Source: Flavobacterium sp. SLB02 (lineage in GTDB: Bacteria; Bacteroidota; Bacteroidia; Flavobacteriales; Flavobacteriaceae). Taken from it: 64,000 bases of DNA. Below, in pieces: positions 27,257-34,708 of the stretch; the first letter of the stretch is position 1; each line of letters opens with the position of its first letter. The position numbers and the translations under genes were made by a program. The DNA is taken from NCBI RefSeq assembly GCF_009664855.1, contig NZ_CP045928.1:434001-498000 (forward strand), written 5' to 3'. The notes beneath the pieces are model-generated. The model did no database searches, had not been told where the DNA came from, and saw only the letters and a program-made list of their open reading frames with translations.

Positions 27257-28294
27257 TCATGCGTTTACTTCAGTCCTGTCTTCAGCTTCATAACGAGAAA
27301 TGGCCCTCTCAAGGATCTTTTTCATACGATTTCGTAAGTTTTCTGGTTTGATAATTTCAATACCATCACCAAAACCTAACAGCATACGTTCCATTTCATA
27401 ATTAGGCGAAATAAACAAATGCACGATAATACTTTTGTCCTCATTTTCTTTAATAAGTCTTTGGGTATTGTGCAAAGGTTTTGTCAAAACATAAGGCGCG
27501 TTTACAGCATCGATCCAAAGTTCAATTTTTCGTGGCGGCAAACCTGTATTCACCGTAACGCCAATTATATTTTTATAGTAAAGTTCCGCATCAAAATCTT
27601 CTTCTAAATAGGGAAGGTTAAAATCATAATCTATGGCTATAATTCTGTCAAGCGCCAAATTGGTAATCGGCTGAGAACCTTTTTTCTTCCCCACCAAAAA
27701 CCATCTGTTATTAAATTCCTTCAGAATAAAAGGATGAAAATGAAATTTAGCTTCCTCTCTCGATTTAAACGATTTATAAGTAATTACCAAAACAATTTTT
27801 TTGATAATCGCCTGATATACTTCATCCAGATAATGCAAACCCTTCAATCCTTCGTTTTTGTCCAGGTAAATAACTGGTTTCGTATGCGATTTCTCCGCAT
27901 AGATTTTATCCTCCAGTCGCTGTAAAATATCCGATACATCATTAAACAAAGAAAAATCCTTAAACTGTTTGAGCATCGAAACTGTTTCCGTCAAAACATT
28001 CATATCCGTTTCCGTCAGCGGAATATCGGTTATCGAAAATTCATCATCCTCATATTTATAATACTTTTTATCATACACCACAATTGGCGCATTATAACCC
28101 AGTTTCTCACTTCGCATGAGCTGAATATCCATCTGAATCGTTCGTTTGCTAATTGGATTTTCGCGGCCTTCATATTCAAACAAAGCTTCAGAACAGCATT
28201 CTATTAAATCCTCCAGAGTCCATTGCCTGTATTTATTCTGCAGGCATTTGTCAATCGTTTTGTACCGTATTAAGGCGTTTTTGTTTTGTGACAT
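27257..28294 (-). CDS. WYL-domain transcriptional regulator
   Basis: 345 residues. An N-terminal winged helix (RYKTIDKCLQNKYRQWTLED; SKRTIQMDIQLMRSEKLGYN) is followed by a WYL domain (about 140-245) in which FHPFILKEFNNRWFLVGKKK is the core, and a WCX-type C-terminal extension. WYL proteins bind nucleic-acid or nucleotide ligands and control defence and repair systems. It stands at the edge of the RNA-repair island, so it is the natural candidate for the activator of the three boxed promoters. That link is untested. No box lies before its own gene. Confidence 0.87.
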   Translation of the reverse strand: MSQNKNALIRYKTIDKCLQNKYRQWTLEDLIECCSEALFEYEGRENPISKRTIQMDIQLMRSEKLGYNAPIVVYDKKYYKYEDDEFSITDIPLTETDMNVLTETVSMLKQFKDFSLFNDVSDILQRLEDKIYAEKSHTKPVIYLDKNEGLKGLHYLDEVYQAIIKKIVLVITYKSFKSREEAKFHFHPFILKEFNNRWFLVGKKKGSQPITNLALDRIIAIDYDFNLPYLEEDFDAELYYKNIIGVTVNTGLPPRKIELWIDAVNAPYVLTKPLHNTQRLIKENEDKSIIVHLFISPNYEMERMLLGFGDGIEIIKPENLRNRMKKILERAISRYEAEDRTEVNA

Positions 28295-28436
28295 TATGTT
28301 GTTTTTGCCGCGAAGGCACTAAGACTCAAAGTTTTTATTTTTAAAGGAACAGATTGTGGATTAAAAAGGATTTTTGTCCCATTTTTAATCTTTAATAAAA
28401 ACTTTGCGACTTTGTGACTTTGCGAGATTTAATTTT
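28295..28436. repeat. CGCAAAG-family repeat between the WYL and HD genes
   Basis: GCCGCGAAGGCACTAAGACTC at the left and GACTTTGTGACTTTGCGAG at the right are partly inverted copies of the CGCAAAG repeat family. No gene or clear promoter is visible. Confidence 0.5.
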
Positions 28437-29051
28437 TTAGCTTAATAACTTTATTTCCTGTTCAATATTAATTCGCGCTTTCTCTTCATATAAACCCCTA
28501 AATTCTTCCGTCTGAAAAATAAATTCATTCTCCAGAAAATGTTTCAAGGCTTTTGCACGTCCGGGTTTGTAGAGAAAATCAGGATAAATGCTATATTCTT
28601 TTCGAATCTGTTCAAAGTAAATCTGATATTCATTCCAATCTCGGGCGAGAATCTTCAAATCAAAATCTATTAACCAATTGATATCTTCGATTGTATTGTG
28701 CTGATGAAGTTGAGTCGCACAAATTGCATCAAAAACCAATTGTTTATCGAGTTCTATATTTTCAGGCAAAATCGAAAAAGCATATTCGGCACTTTTGAGT
28801 TCATTGTCTTTTTTGCTGCTCTTATAAATATAATCGTGATAAAAAATAGAAAATAATATTTCGTTTGGAGATTTGAGTCTGTCAAAATAAGTTTTATAAC
28901 ATTCAATCATATCCTTTATATGATTGAGATTATGATAATGTCTTGATTTTTGCGAATAGGCCTTTTCTACATCCAGCCATTTTTTCTGAATATCATTTGC
29001 TGAAAAGCCAATATTCGAAAGTAATTCAGAATAAAGTTGCTGTAAATTCAT
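28437..29051 (-). CDS. HD-superfamily predicted metal-dependent hydrolase
   Basis: 204 residues. The HD-type metal ligands are seen in SRHYHNLNHIKDMIECY and in FSIFYHDYIYKSS (the His-Asp pair), with the later AICATQLHQHN and a DFDLKILARDW stretch. This matches predicted metal-dependent HD phosphohydrolases of about 200 residues, whose substrate is unknown. It is divergent from the small-RNA array and shares the region with promoter box 1, so it may belong to the same regulon. Confidence 0.8.
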   Translation of the reverse strand: MNLQQLYSELLSNIGFSANDIQKKWLDVEKAYSQKSRHYHNLNHIKDMIECYKTYFDRLKSPNEILFSIFYHDYIYKSSKKDNELKSAEYAFSILPENIELDKQLVFDAICATQLHQHNTIEDINWLIDFDLKILARDWNEYQIYFEQIRKEYSIYPDFLYKPGRAKALKHFLENEFIFQTEEFRGLYEEKARINIEQEIKLLS

Positions 29052-29084
29052 ATTGTTTTTTACTCAAATTTAAAATTCTTTTTT

Positions 29085-29124
29085 TACTACGCAAAATAAT
29101 TGCGCATTGCAATCGAAATCTTTG
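29085..29124 (+). promoter_or_regulatory. Island promoter 1: 22-base box plus degenerate -7 element
   Basis: The box at 29085-29106 reads TACTACGCA then AAATAATTGCGCA. Ten bases later comes AATCTTTG (29117-29124), a -7 box lacking the first T. The same arrangement occurs at 31991-32029 and 44499-44538. Transcription from about 29130 would run through the five-RNA array into the RING gene. The box also lies 34 bases before the divergent HD gene. Confidence 0.6.
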
Positions 29125-29173
29125 TTTAGAAATAAAAACAAACGTTCATAGAAATAAAAAATAGAATAAAGCA

Positions 29174-29250
29174 GGTCAAGTTTGAGTTACTTCGAAAACT
29201 TTCCACGTACACACTTACACCATTACCTTTTTATTCAAATTAAAAATGAA
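29174..29250 (+). ncRNA. Array RNA 1 (Y-like helix)
   Basis: GGTCAA (29174-29179), helix strand GTTTGAGT, TACTTC; partner strand ATTCAAAT at 29233-29240 (two G-U pairs). The loop of about 40 bases has no tRNA-like part. This is the weakest member: its partner is followed by TAAAAATG rather than AATTATC. Confidence 0.45.
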
Positions 29251-29364
29251 GCAGTAGCTCAGCGGTTAGAGTAGGTAGTTTTGAAATTATCCATAAAGGT
29301 CAATCAAAACTTACTTCGTACATTTCTAATGTCCGGGTCGTGGGTTCGAATCCCATCTGCTTCA
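29248..29364 (+). ncRNA. Array RNA 2: tRNA-like RNA with the anticodon arm replaced by the array helix
   Basis: The acceptor stem GAAGCAG (29248-29254) pairs with CTGCTTC (29357-29363), with discriminator A. The D arm is GCTC/GAGT with loop AGCGGTTA. The T arm is GTGGG-TTCGAAT-CCCAT (29340-29356). In place of the anticodon arm are AGTTTTGA (29277-29284), AATTATCC, loop ATAAA, GGTCAA (29298-29303), TCAAAACT, TACTTC, then a small hairpin ACATT-TCT-AATGT. No 7-base anticodon loop can be formed. The array helix is thus closed by a loop while the acceptor ends are free, the reverse of YrlA topology. Confidence 0.75.
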
Positions 29365-29366
29365 CT

Positions 29367-29446
29367 ATTAATGGTCAATTAAAACTTACTTCAGAAAATT
29401 GGTAAACTCCGGTTCGAGTCCGGCGAGTTTTAAAATCACCATTAAT
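29367..29446 (+). ncRNA. Array RNA 3: Y-like RNA carrying a T-arm hairpin
   Basis: The outer helix ATTAATGGT (29367-29375) pairs with ACCATTAAT (29438-29446). After the GGTCAA/AATC internal loop, TTAAAACT (29379-29386) pairs with AGTTTTAA (29426-29433). The apical part has AAACTC-CGG-TTCGAGT-CCG-GC-GAGTTT, a T-arm-like hairpin with the tRNA T-loop sequence TTCGAGT. The closed 80-nt unit ends before a run of A. Confidence 0.7.
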
Positions 29447-29453
29447 AAAAAAA

Positions 29454-29528
29454 ACGAGGGTCAAGATTAACTTACTTCTGGGGAAACCCACCAAACTGTC
29501 ACTTTGAATCAGTTAATCAATTATCGTC
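29454..29528 (+). ncRNA. Array RNA 4 (Y-like helix with GNRA hairpin)
   Basis: GGTCAA (29459-29464), helix strand GATTAACT, TACTTC; perfect partner AGTTAATC (29511-29518) followed by AATTATCG. The apical part holds TGGG-GAAA-CCCA, a GNRA-capped hairpin. Confidence 0.65.
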
Positions 29529-29598
29529 AAATTTCAGGTCAAGTGTTTCTTACTTCAAAATCTTTTAGGTAGAACCAGAAACGCAATTATCTAAATTT
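29529..29598 (+). ncRNA. Array RNA 5, directly before the RING gene
   Basis: GGTCAA (29537-29542), helix strand GTGTTTCT, TACTTC; partner AGAAACGC (29577-29584, one G-U) followed by AATTATC. The outer AAATTT/AAATTT pair at 29529-29534 and 29593-29598 closes the unit 14 bases before the RING gene ATG. It may also act as a 5' leader structure of that mRNA. Confidence 0.6.
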
Positions 29599-29612
29599 TA
29601 AAAATTAAAAAA

Positions 29613-31853
29613 ATGAAAACACAAGAATTATTAAAAATCAGTTTGCGTCAAAACGCTATTTTCATTCCATCAGAAATGATTGCGAATGATATCAAAAAAT
29701 TATCAGGATCAACATCGGTTTTAGTAGCCAATGTTTCAAAGCTCGGATTTACGTTTTCCGAATCGTTATTACACGCTTTAAATAATGTAAATCCGAATTA
29801 TAAATTAGAGGTTTTAGAAATCTTAAAAGATGTTTTAGGAACAGATAAAAACTGGGCGCCTTTGGTAAAAGAATGGCATATTCCGACAGGAGAAACTGTT
29901 TTGGATCATGTTGCCACTTTTTTTGCAAATGTTTTTCAAACTAAAAACGGAACAACTTTACAATGCGGACATATTATTCCAGATAACACATTTGCTTTAG
30001 AACGATACAATGGTTGTCCGTTTTGCGGAACTCCGTTTGAATTTGGTAAAATCGAAAACTTTGGACAAGGAAGCAAATTAAAAGCATTGGATTTATGGTC
30101 AGATAAAAAATTGGAAGATTTCTATATATCATTATTGCAATCTAAAACCGCACTAGACGCTACACAGGCAGATAGTTTAAAAATAGCATTAAAGAATTTG
30201 CCTTTACCAAAAGCAGATATCGCGATCAAAGAAACTTTGATGTTGGTGATCGATGTTTTAATCGAAGAAGGTCAGGCCGAAAAAGCCTCTCAGTATTTTA
30301 AATCACCAACAGATATCTTACGATATTTATGGTTCAAGAATACAGGATTGTTGCAAATTATCGAGCCAAAAACGATTATCAAAAGAACATCAAAAAATGC
30401 TCAGCACTTTTTTAATGTTTTGGATACAAGTGCGCAGGCAAAAATTGCCTCTCAAAAAGATTTGAAATTGAAATATTCCCGAAAAGAATGTTTGATGGTA
30501 GCCAATTGGTTGAATAATCTGGATATGGATGTGGAGACAATGTGCGAAATCATGCACCCAAAAAGAGGGATGTGGGTTCGTTTTATAAGAGCGTTACGTT
30601 TGGCAGAATACAGCAAAAGAAAAGGCTTTGAAAAATTAGCTTTTTTGATGGATGTATTTTACAACCAGGTGTACGACGTTTGGCAAAGTAAAGTAAACAC
30701 ATCACGATTGAAATTTAATGCCGATAAAACATTTGCATTATTAAAACAACGTCCGGGATTGTTTGCACGTTCGTTATTCTCGAATATGCTGTGGTTTGGT
30801 GCAGACGAAACTGTGTTGCATTTTACAGAGATTATCGATAAAGTTCCTGCCAGATTGGTGTTTACTTTGAATATGTATGCTCAAAATTATTTTGATAAAA
30901 ACATGCAAAGAAGCGTGAAGCCTTTGGGTGGAACCAACAAACGAATTGCACCAAATGCATTATTGAATTTGTACGACGAAGCGCAATTAGAGGCGATGAA
31001 AAATCAAATCGAAGCGTTGTGTTTGTTGGTGATGAAGAAAAGATTTGCCGCAATTGCAAACCCAAACAAAACGATCTATATCGATCCGCAATTGTTTAAT
31101 ATGCCAGTTTCGATTGGAGATAGAAGCGAAAACGTTCAGGATTTACCGGTAGCTTTAATGGGAACACGTTTCCCAGTTGAAGGTAACGAAGTGAGATTGT
31201 TCATGCAATGGGGGACAGGTTTACCGGCACAACATCTTGATATGGATTTAAGCTGTCATATTGCGTATGAAGATAAAGCCGATATATGTTCTTTCAGCCG
31301 ATTGGAAACTGTTGGTTGTCAACATAGCGGTGATATCAGAAGTATTCCTGCGAAAGTGGGAACAGCTGAATACATCAAGATCGATATCGCTAAATTGGCG
31401 AAAGCCAACGCAAAATTTGTGACTTTTACCTGCAACGCTTACAGCAACGGAAGTATCACACCAAATCTTGTCGTAGGTTGGATGAACAGCAAACATCCAA
31501 TGAAAATCTCCGAGAAAACCGGAGTAGCATACGATCCGTCGTGTGTTGATCACCAAGTTCGTGTGACGCAAAATGTTGCAAAAGGTTTGGTTTTTGGAGT
31601 GTTAGATGTAGCCAAAAGAGATATCGTTTGGTTAGAGATGACCTTTGGAGGACAAGTTGTTCAAGGTTTGGATTTTAAAGGAGTCCAGGCGTTATTGGCA
31701 AAACTAAGCAGCAAATTGAATATTGGTAGTTTGTTACAACTCAAAGCGGAAGCCCAGGGTTTAAACATTACCGAATATCAAAATGCCGATGAGGTTTACG
31801 ATGCACAATGGGCGATAAATGCTGCGGCAGTTACGCAATTATTAATTGATTAA
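29613..31853 (+). CDS. Large RING/zinc-motif protein (MXAN_6230/SCO0854-like) of the RNA-repair island
   Basis: 746 residues. A partial RING or zinc-ribbon motif lies at 118-138: C118-x-H120 in TTLQCGHIIPD and C135-x2-C138 in NGCPFCGTPF. The middle (200-480) is helical. The C-terminal part (about 520-700) is beta-rich with VGCQHSGDIRS (HSGD at 571-574), reminiscent of TerD-like domains. I match it from memory to the MXAN_6230/SCO0854 family of RING-domain proteins. Biochemical function is unknown. It is not a TROVE/Ro60 protein. It directly follows five structured RNAs and precedes rtcB, so an RNA-binding or quality-control role is inferred. Confidence 0.75.
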   Translation: MKTQELLKISLRQNAIFIPSEMIANDIKKLSGSTSVLVANVSKLGFTFSESLLHALNNVNPNYKLEVLEILKDVLGTDKNWAPLVKEWHIPTGETVLDHVATFFANVFQTKNGTTLQCGHIIPDNTFALERYNGCPFCGTPFEFGKIENFGQGSKLKALDLWSDKKLEDFYISLLQSKTALDATQADSLKIALKNLPLPKADIAIKETLMLVIDVLIEEGQAEKASQYFKSPTDILRYLWFKNTGLLQIIEPKTIIKRTSKNAQHFFNVLDTSAQAKIASQKDLKLKYSRKECLMVANWLNNLDMDVETMCEIMHPKRGMWVRFIRALRLAEYSKRKGFEKLAFLMDVFYNQVYDVWQSKVNTSRLKFNADKTFALLKQRPGLFARSLFSNMLWFGADETVLHFTEIIDKVPARLVFTLNMYAQNYFDKNMQRSVKPLGGTNKRIAPNALLNLYDEAQLEAMKNQIEALCLLVMKKRFAAIANPNKTIYIDPQLFNMPVSIGDRSENVQDLPVALMGTRFPVEGNEVRLFMQWGTGLPAQHLDMDLSCHIAYEDKADICSFSRLETVGCQHSGDIRSIPAKVGTAEYIKIDIAKLAKANAKFVTFTCNAYSNGSITPNLVVGWMNSKHPMKISEKTGVAYDPSCVDHQVRVTQNVAKGLVFGVLDVAKRDIVWLEMTFGGQVVQGLDFKGVQALLAKLSSKLNIGSLLQLKAEAQGLNITEYQNADEVYDAQWAINAAAVTQLLID

Positions 31854-31887
31854 GGAGGAAAGGGGGCAAAGGGACAAAGGTTTAATG

Positions 31888-31986
31888 TTTCACGCAGATT
31901 TAAAAGAGATTTCAGCAGATGAACGCAGATTATTTATTAAAAAATTCTTTTAGATCTGCTGAAATCTCTTTTAAATCTGCGTGAAA
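31888..31986. repeat. Perfect 33-bp inverted repeat between the RING gene and rtcB
   Basis: Arms 31888-31920 and 31954-31986 are exact reverse complements (they start TTTCACGCAGATTTAAAAGA) around a 33-base loop. Related CAGATTTAAAA/CTGCGTGAAA fragments occur at 33690-33770, so this is a mobile-like repeat. In RNA it would form a very stable hairpin and could end or process the RING transcript. Confidence 0.85.
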
Positions 31987-31990
31987 TAAA

Positions 31991-32029
31991 TACTACGCAA
32001 AATAACTGCGCACTTCTATAAAACCTTTG
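31991..32029 (+). promoter_or_regulatory. Island promoter 2: box plus degenerate -7 element before rtcB
   Basis: The box at 31991-32012 reads TACTACGCA then AAATAACTGCGCA. Nine bases later is AACCTTTG (32022-32029). The predicted start is near 32035, about 40 bases before the rtcB ATG. Confidence 0.6.
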
Positions 32030-32074
32030 CACCTATGAACCTCTGGAACTTTATTCCTTAAAAAATAAAAAATC

Positions 32075-33496
32075 ATGAATACACAAATAAACGGTACAGA
32101 TATACTAGAATTAGGATTCCCTGAAGGAAAAATAATCGGGATTGCCTTAAAAATAAATAGTAAAAGACACGGGTTGAAGCGTGATGAAATGATCACCAAT
32201 TTCAAGAACGTTCTTGAAACACCTGAAAATTATATAGACGATGCTATTTTTAGCAAACTGGCAATTGCTTTGATCGAAAAAGCAAATGAAAAACCAGAAG
32301 ATTTTATCGCATTAAACCAAAACCCGAATGCATATTCTGCTTACGGATTAGATCATATCGAAGACGGAGCGAGAAAACAAATGGAAGTAGCCATGAAATT
32401 GCCCGTTACCGTTGCCGGAGCTTTAATGCCGGATGCGCACCAAGGTTACGGATTGCCAATTGGCGGGGTTTTAGCGACTAAAAATGCTATTATTCCGTAT
32501 GGAGTTGGGGTTGATATTGGTTGTCGAATGGCGTTATCGGTTTATGATATTGCAGAAGATTTTTACTTTGAAAACGAAGCCAAATTCAAAAAAGAATTAA
32601 TTGCCAATTCGATTTTTGGAGCAGGTCACGGTTTTCATGGACAATACAAATCAGATCACGCGGTTTTAGAAAACGATGCTTTTAATATGACTCCGTTTGT
32701 GAAGCATTTAAAAGATAAAGCCTGGTCACAATTGGGGTCTTCGGGAGGTGGAAATCACTTTGTCGAATTCGGAATCATGGAATTTGCAAAAGACGATACG
32801 GTTTTAAATATCCCAAAAGGAAAATACGTGGCTTTGTTAACGCATTCTGGTTCACGTGGGATGGGTGCCACAATTGCCGGACATTATACTAAAATGGCAA
32901 AAGATGTTTGTAAACTTCCGGAAGTGGCTAAAAATTTAGCCTATTTGGATATGAACTCCCAATTGGGTCAGGAATACTGGATGGCGATGAATTTGGCGGG
33001 AGATTACGCTTCGGCTTGTCATGAGATTATCCATAACAAAATGGAACGCGCTTTGGGAGCAACGATTTTAGCCAAAGTCGAAAACCATCATAATTTTGCC
33101 TGGAAAGAAATCTGGAACGGAGAAGAAGTGATCGTGCATAGAAAAGGAGCAACTCCAGCCGGAAAAGGCGTTATGGGAATTATTCCGGGAAGTATGACCG
33201 CGCCGGGATTTTTGGTGAGAGGAAAAGGCGAGGAGAACGCCATAAACTCAGCTTCGCATGGAGCAGGAAGACAAATGAGCCGAACTCAAGCCATAAAAAA
33301 CATTACTAAAACCGAAATGAAATCGATTTTGCAATATCACGGGGTTACGCTTATTGGAGCAGGTCTTGACGAAGCCCCAATGGTCTATAAAGATATCAAT
33401 CAGGTGATGGAAGCGCAACAGGATTTAGTTGATGTCGTGGCGAAGTTTACCCCTAAATTGGTGAGAATGGCAGATGACGGAAGTCGAGAGGATTAA
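32075..33496 (+). CDS. rtcB: RtcB-family RNA ligase
   Basis: 473 residues. Mn2+/GMP-site residues are clear: Cys150 in GVDIGCRMA, His228 in SSGGGNHFVEFG, His257 in LTHSGSRGMG, a further His in ENHHNFAW, and the guanylylated His395 in ASHGAGRQMSR. RtcB joins RNA 2',3'-cyclic phosphate (or 3'-phosphate) to 5'-OH ends using GTP, the ends left by tRNA-cleaving toxins. It is longer than E. coli RtcB by about 65 residues, mainly N-terminal. No rtcA or RtcR gene is present, so control differs from the enterobacterial sigma-54 operon. Its own boxed promoter lies upstream. Confidence 0.94.
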   Translation: MNTQINGTDILELGFPEGKIIGIALKINSKRHGLKRDEMITNFKNVLETPENYIDDAIFSKLAIALIEKANEKPEDFIALNQNPNAYSAYGLDHIEDGARKQMEVAMKLPVTVAGALMPDAHQGYGLPIGGVLATKNAIIPYGVGVDIGCRMALSVYDIAEDFYFENEAKFKKELIANSIFGAGHGFHGQYKSDHAVLENDAFNMTPFVKHLKDKAWSQLGSSGGGNHFVEFGIMEFAKDDTVLNIPKGKYVALLTHSGSRGMGATIAGHYTKMAKDVCKLPEVAKNLAYLDMNSQLGQEYWMAMNLAGDYASACHEIIHNKMERALGATILAKVENHHNFAWKEIWNGEEVIVHRKGATPAGKGVMGIIPGSMTAPGFLVRGKGEENAINSASHGAGRQMSRTQAIKNITKTEMKSILQYHGVTLIGAGLDEAPMVYKDINQVMEAQQDLVDVVAKFTPKLVRMADDGSRED

Positions 33497-33565
33497 GTTT
33501 TAGTGATTAGTCGTAGTGGCAGTTTGCAGTGTAGAGGCGCACAGTAGTGCGTCTAACACAGCGTA

Positions 33566-33790
33566 TTCTCATTTTATGTCATTTCGACGTAAGGAGAAAT
33601 CACACGCGGGATTCGATAGAGATTGGCGACATTCTGTGTGGAGTTTCTAGTGTGATTTGCTTCGCCTGTTTGCTATCTCGGGTTGCAGATTTCAGCAGAT
33701 TTAAAATGATTTTTTTAAATAATTTGCGACCATCTGCTTCAATCATTTTAAATCTGCGTGAAACAAAAAAACTTAGCGTCTTTACGTGAT
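33566..33790. repeat. MITE-like composite repeat, left flank of the 165-residue gene
   Basis: Holds GTCATTTCGACGTAAGGAGA, GAAATCACAC..GTGTGATTTGCTTCG inverted parts, then CAGATTTAAAATGATT..AATCATTTTAAATCTGCG. The first half is about 85% alike to 34319-34440 in the same orientation. No gene. Confidence 0.7.
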
Positions 33791-33804
33791 TAAAAAAAAC
33801 AGAC

Positions 33805-34302
33805 ATGGAAATACTAAACAGAGATTTCGAAATACTCACAGATTACATCCTGACCTTTCATTTTTACAAATATCTAAATATCGATCTAATCGAAGACTGG
33901 GCAATCGAATTGATCAATTCAGGTTATGAGAGTGAAGCTATTTATAATTTGGCGTGTTTCTATAAACCAATTGATTCTTATGAAGTTCAGCCTTATCTGG
34001 AAGCCATTCTCTTAGAATTAAATCTAACGACAAAAAACGAAGAGGAATCAGAAAAATGCCATATAAGATATTTTCTCAATAAAATAATGAAACATGACGA
34101 TGTGAGAGGTAACCTGAAAAGATTGCTGTATATCGATTACGATTTTAATAAAGATATACATATACTTGATTTGTATTCTCTTCAATATGTTTGGGATGAT
34201 CTGTTGGCAGGCGAAGTCTATTGGTATAATAAAGATTTTAATCTGGATAATATTGAACAAGAAGTTATAGTACTGGCCAAAAAATGGCTTAATGAAAATT
34301 GA
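33805..34302 (+). CDS. Protein of unknown function between two MITE-like repeats
   Basis: 165 residues, acidic and helical, no signal or membrane segment, Trp/Tyr-rich near the end (SLQYVWDDLLAGEVYWYNKD). I recognise no family. Size and composition recall small immunity-type or HEAT-like accessory proteins, but there is no motif to support that. It lies between two related repeats in direct orientation, so it may be a separately acquired cargo gene. Confidence 0.6.
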   Translation: MEILNRDFEILTDYILTFHFYKYLNIDLIEDWAIELINSGYESEAIYNLACFYKPIDSYEVQPYLEAILLELNLTTKNEEESEKCHIRYFLNKIMKHDDVRGNLKRLLYIDYDFNKDIHILDLYSLQYVWDDLLAGEVYWYNKDFNLDNIEQEVIVLAKKWLNEN

Positions 34303-34318
34303 AGGCTCAAAGGTTTAC

Positions 34319-34465
34319 CCTCATTTTATGTCATTTCGATGCAGGAGAAATCACACTCGGGATTCGACAAAGATTGGCAACATTCTGTGTGGAGTTTATA
34401 GTGTGATTTGCTTCGTCTGTTCGCTATCGCTCGAAACTCCTGCGTAGAAATGATAACTTTGTGGT
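34319..34465. repeat. MITE-like repeat, right flank of the 165-residue gene
   Basis: The terminal inverted ends TGTCATTTCGATGCAGGAG and CTCCTGCGTAGAAATGATA match at about 16 of 19 positions. Inside, GAAATCACACTCG and GTGTGATTTGCTTCG form a nested palindrome. It is the second copy of the element at 33566-33680. Confidence 0.75.
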
Positions 34466-34489
34466 AATTTTAATCGCAAAAAAAATTTT

Positions 34490-34708
34490 CACGCTCCAGA
34501 TAGCTATCGGGATTGCAGATTCAGCAGATTTTTAAATAATCCTTTAATCTTATTAATCTGTGGCTAAAATAAAAACTTTGCGACTCTGCGACTTTACGAG
34601 ATTAAAAACAAAAAGCTTAGCGCCTTAGTGGCAAAAAAATAATAATAATTAACACAAAGAATAAAAAAAACTTTGTGTCTTAGTGCCTTTGTGGTAAAAA
34701 ACAAAAAG
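34490..34708. repeat. Degenerate CAGATTT and CGCAAAG repeats before the TatD gene
   Basis: Contains GCAGATTCAGCAGATTTTT, AACTTTGCGACTCTGCGAC and CTTTGTGTCTTAGTGCC pieces of the intergenic repeat families. No promoter motif is convincing. Confidence 0.5.

Noticed and set aside
29248..29364. Intron-containing tRNA spliced by RtcB
   Set aside because: Removing any plausible insert leaves no 5-bp anticodon stem or 7-base loop, and the insert carries the array helix.
29174..29556. Repeated GGTCAA-N7-TTACTTC taken as a CRISPR-like or operator array
   Set aside because: Only two short constant parts repeat, spacing is uneven (75-124 bases), and the bases between them pair with other parts of each unit. 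RNA structure explains the pattern better.
29613..31853. Ro60/TROVE-domain protein
   Set aside because: No vWA MIDAS (DxSxS) or TROVE-like HEAT motif is visible. The zinc motif and length fit the RING family better.
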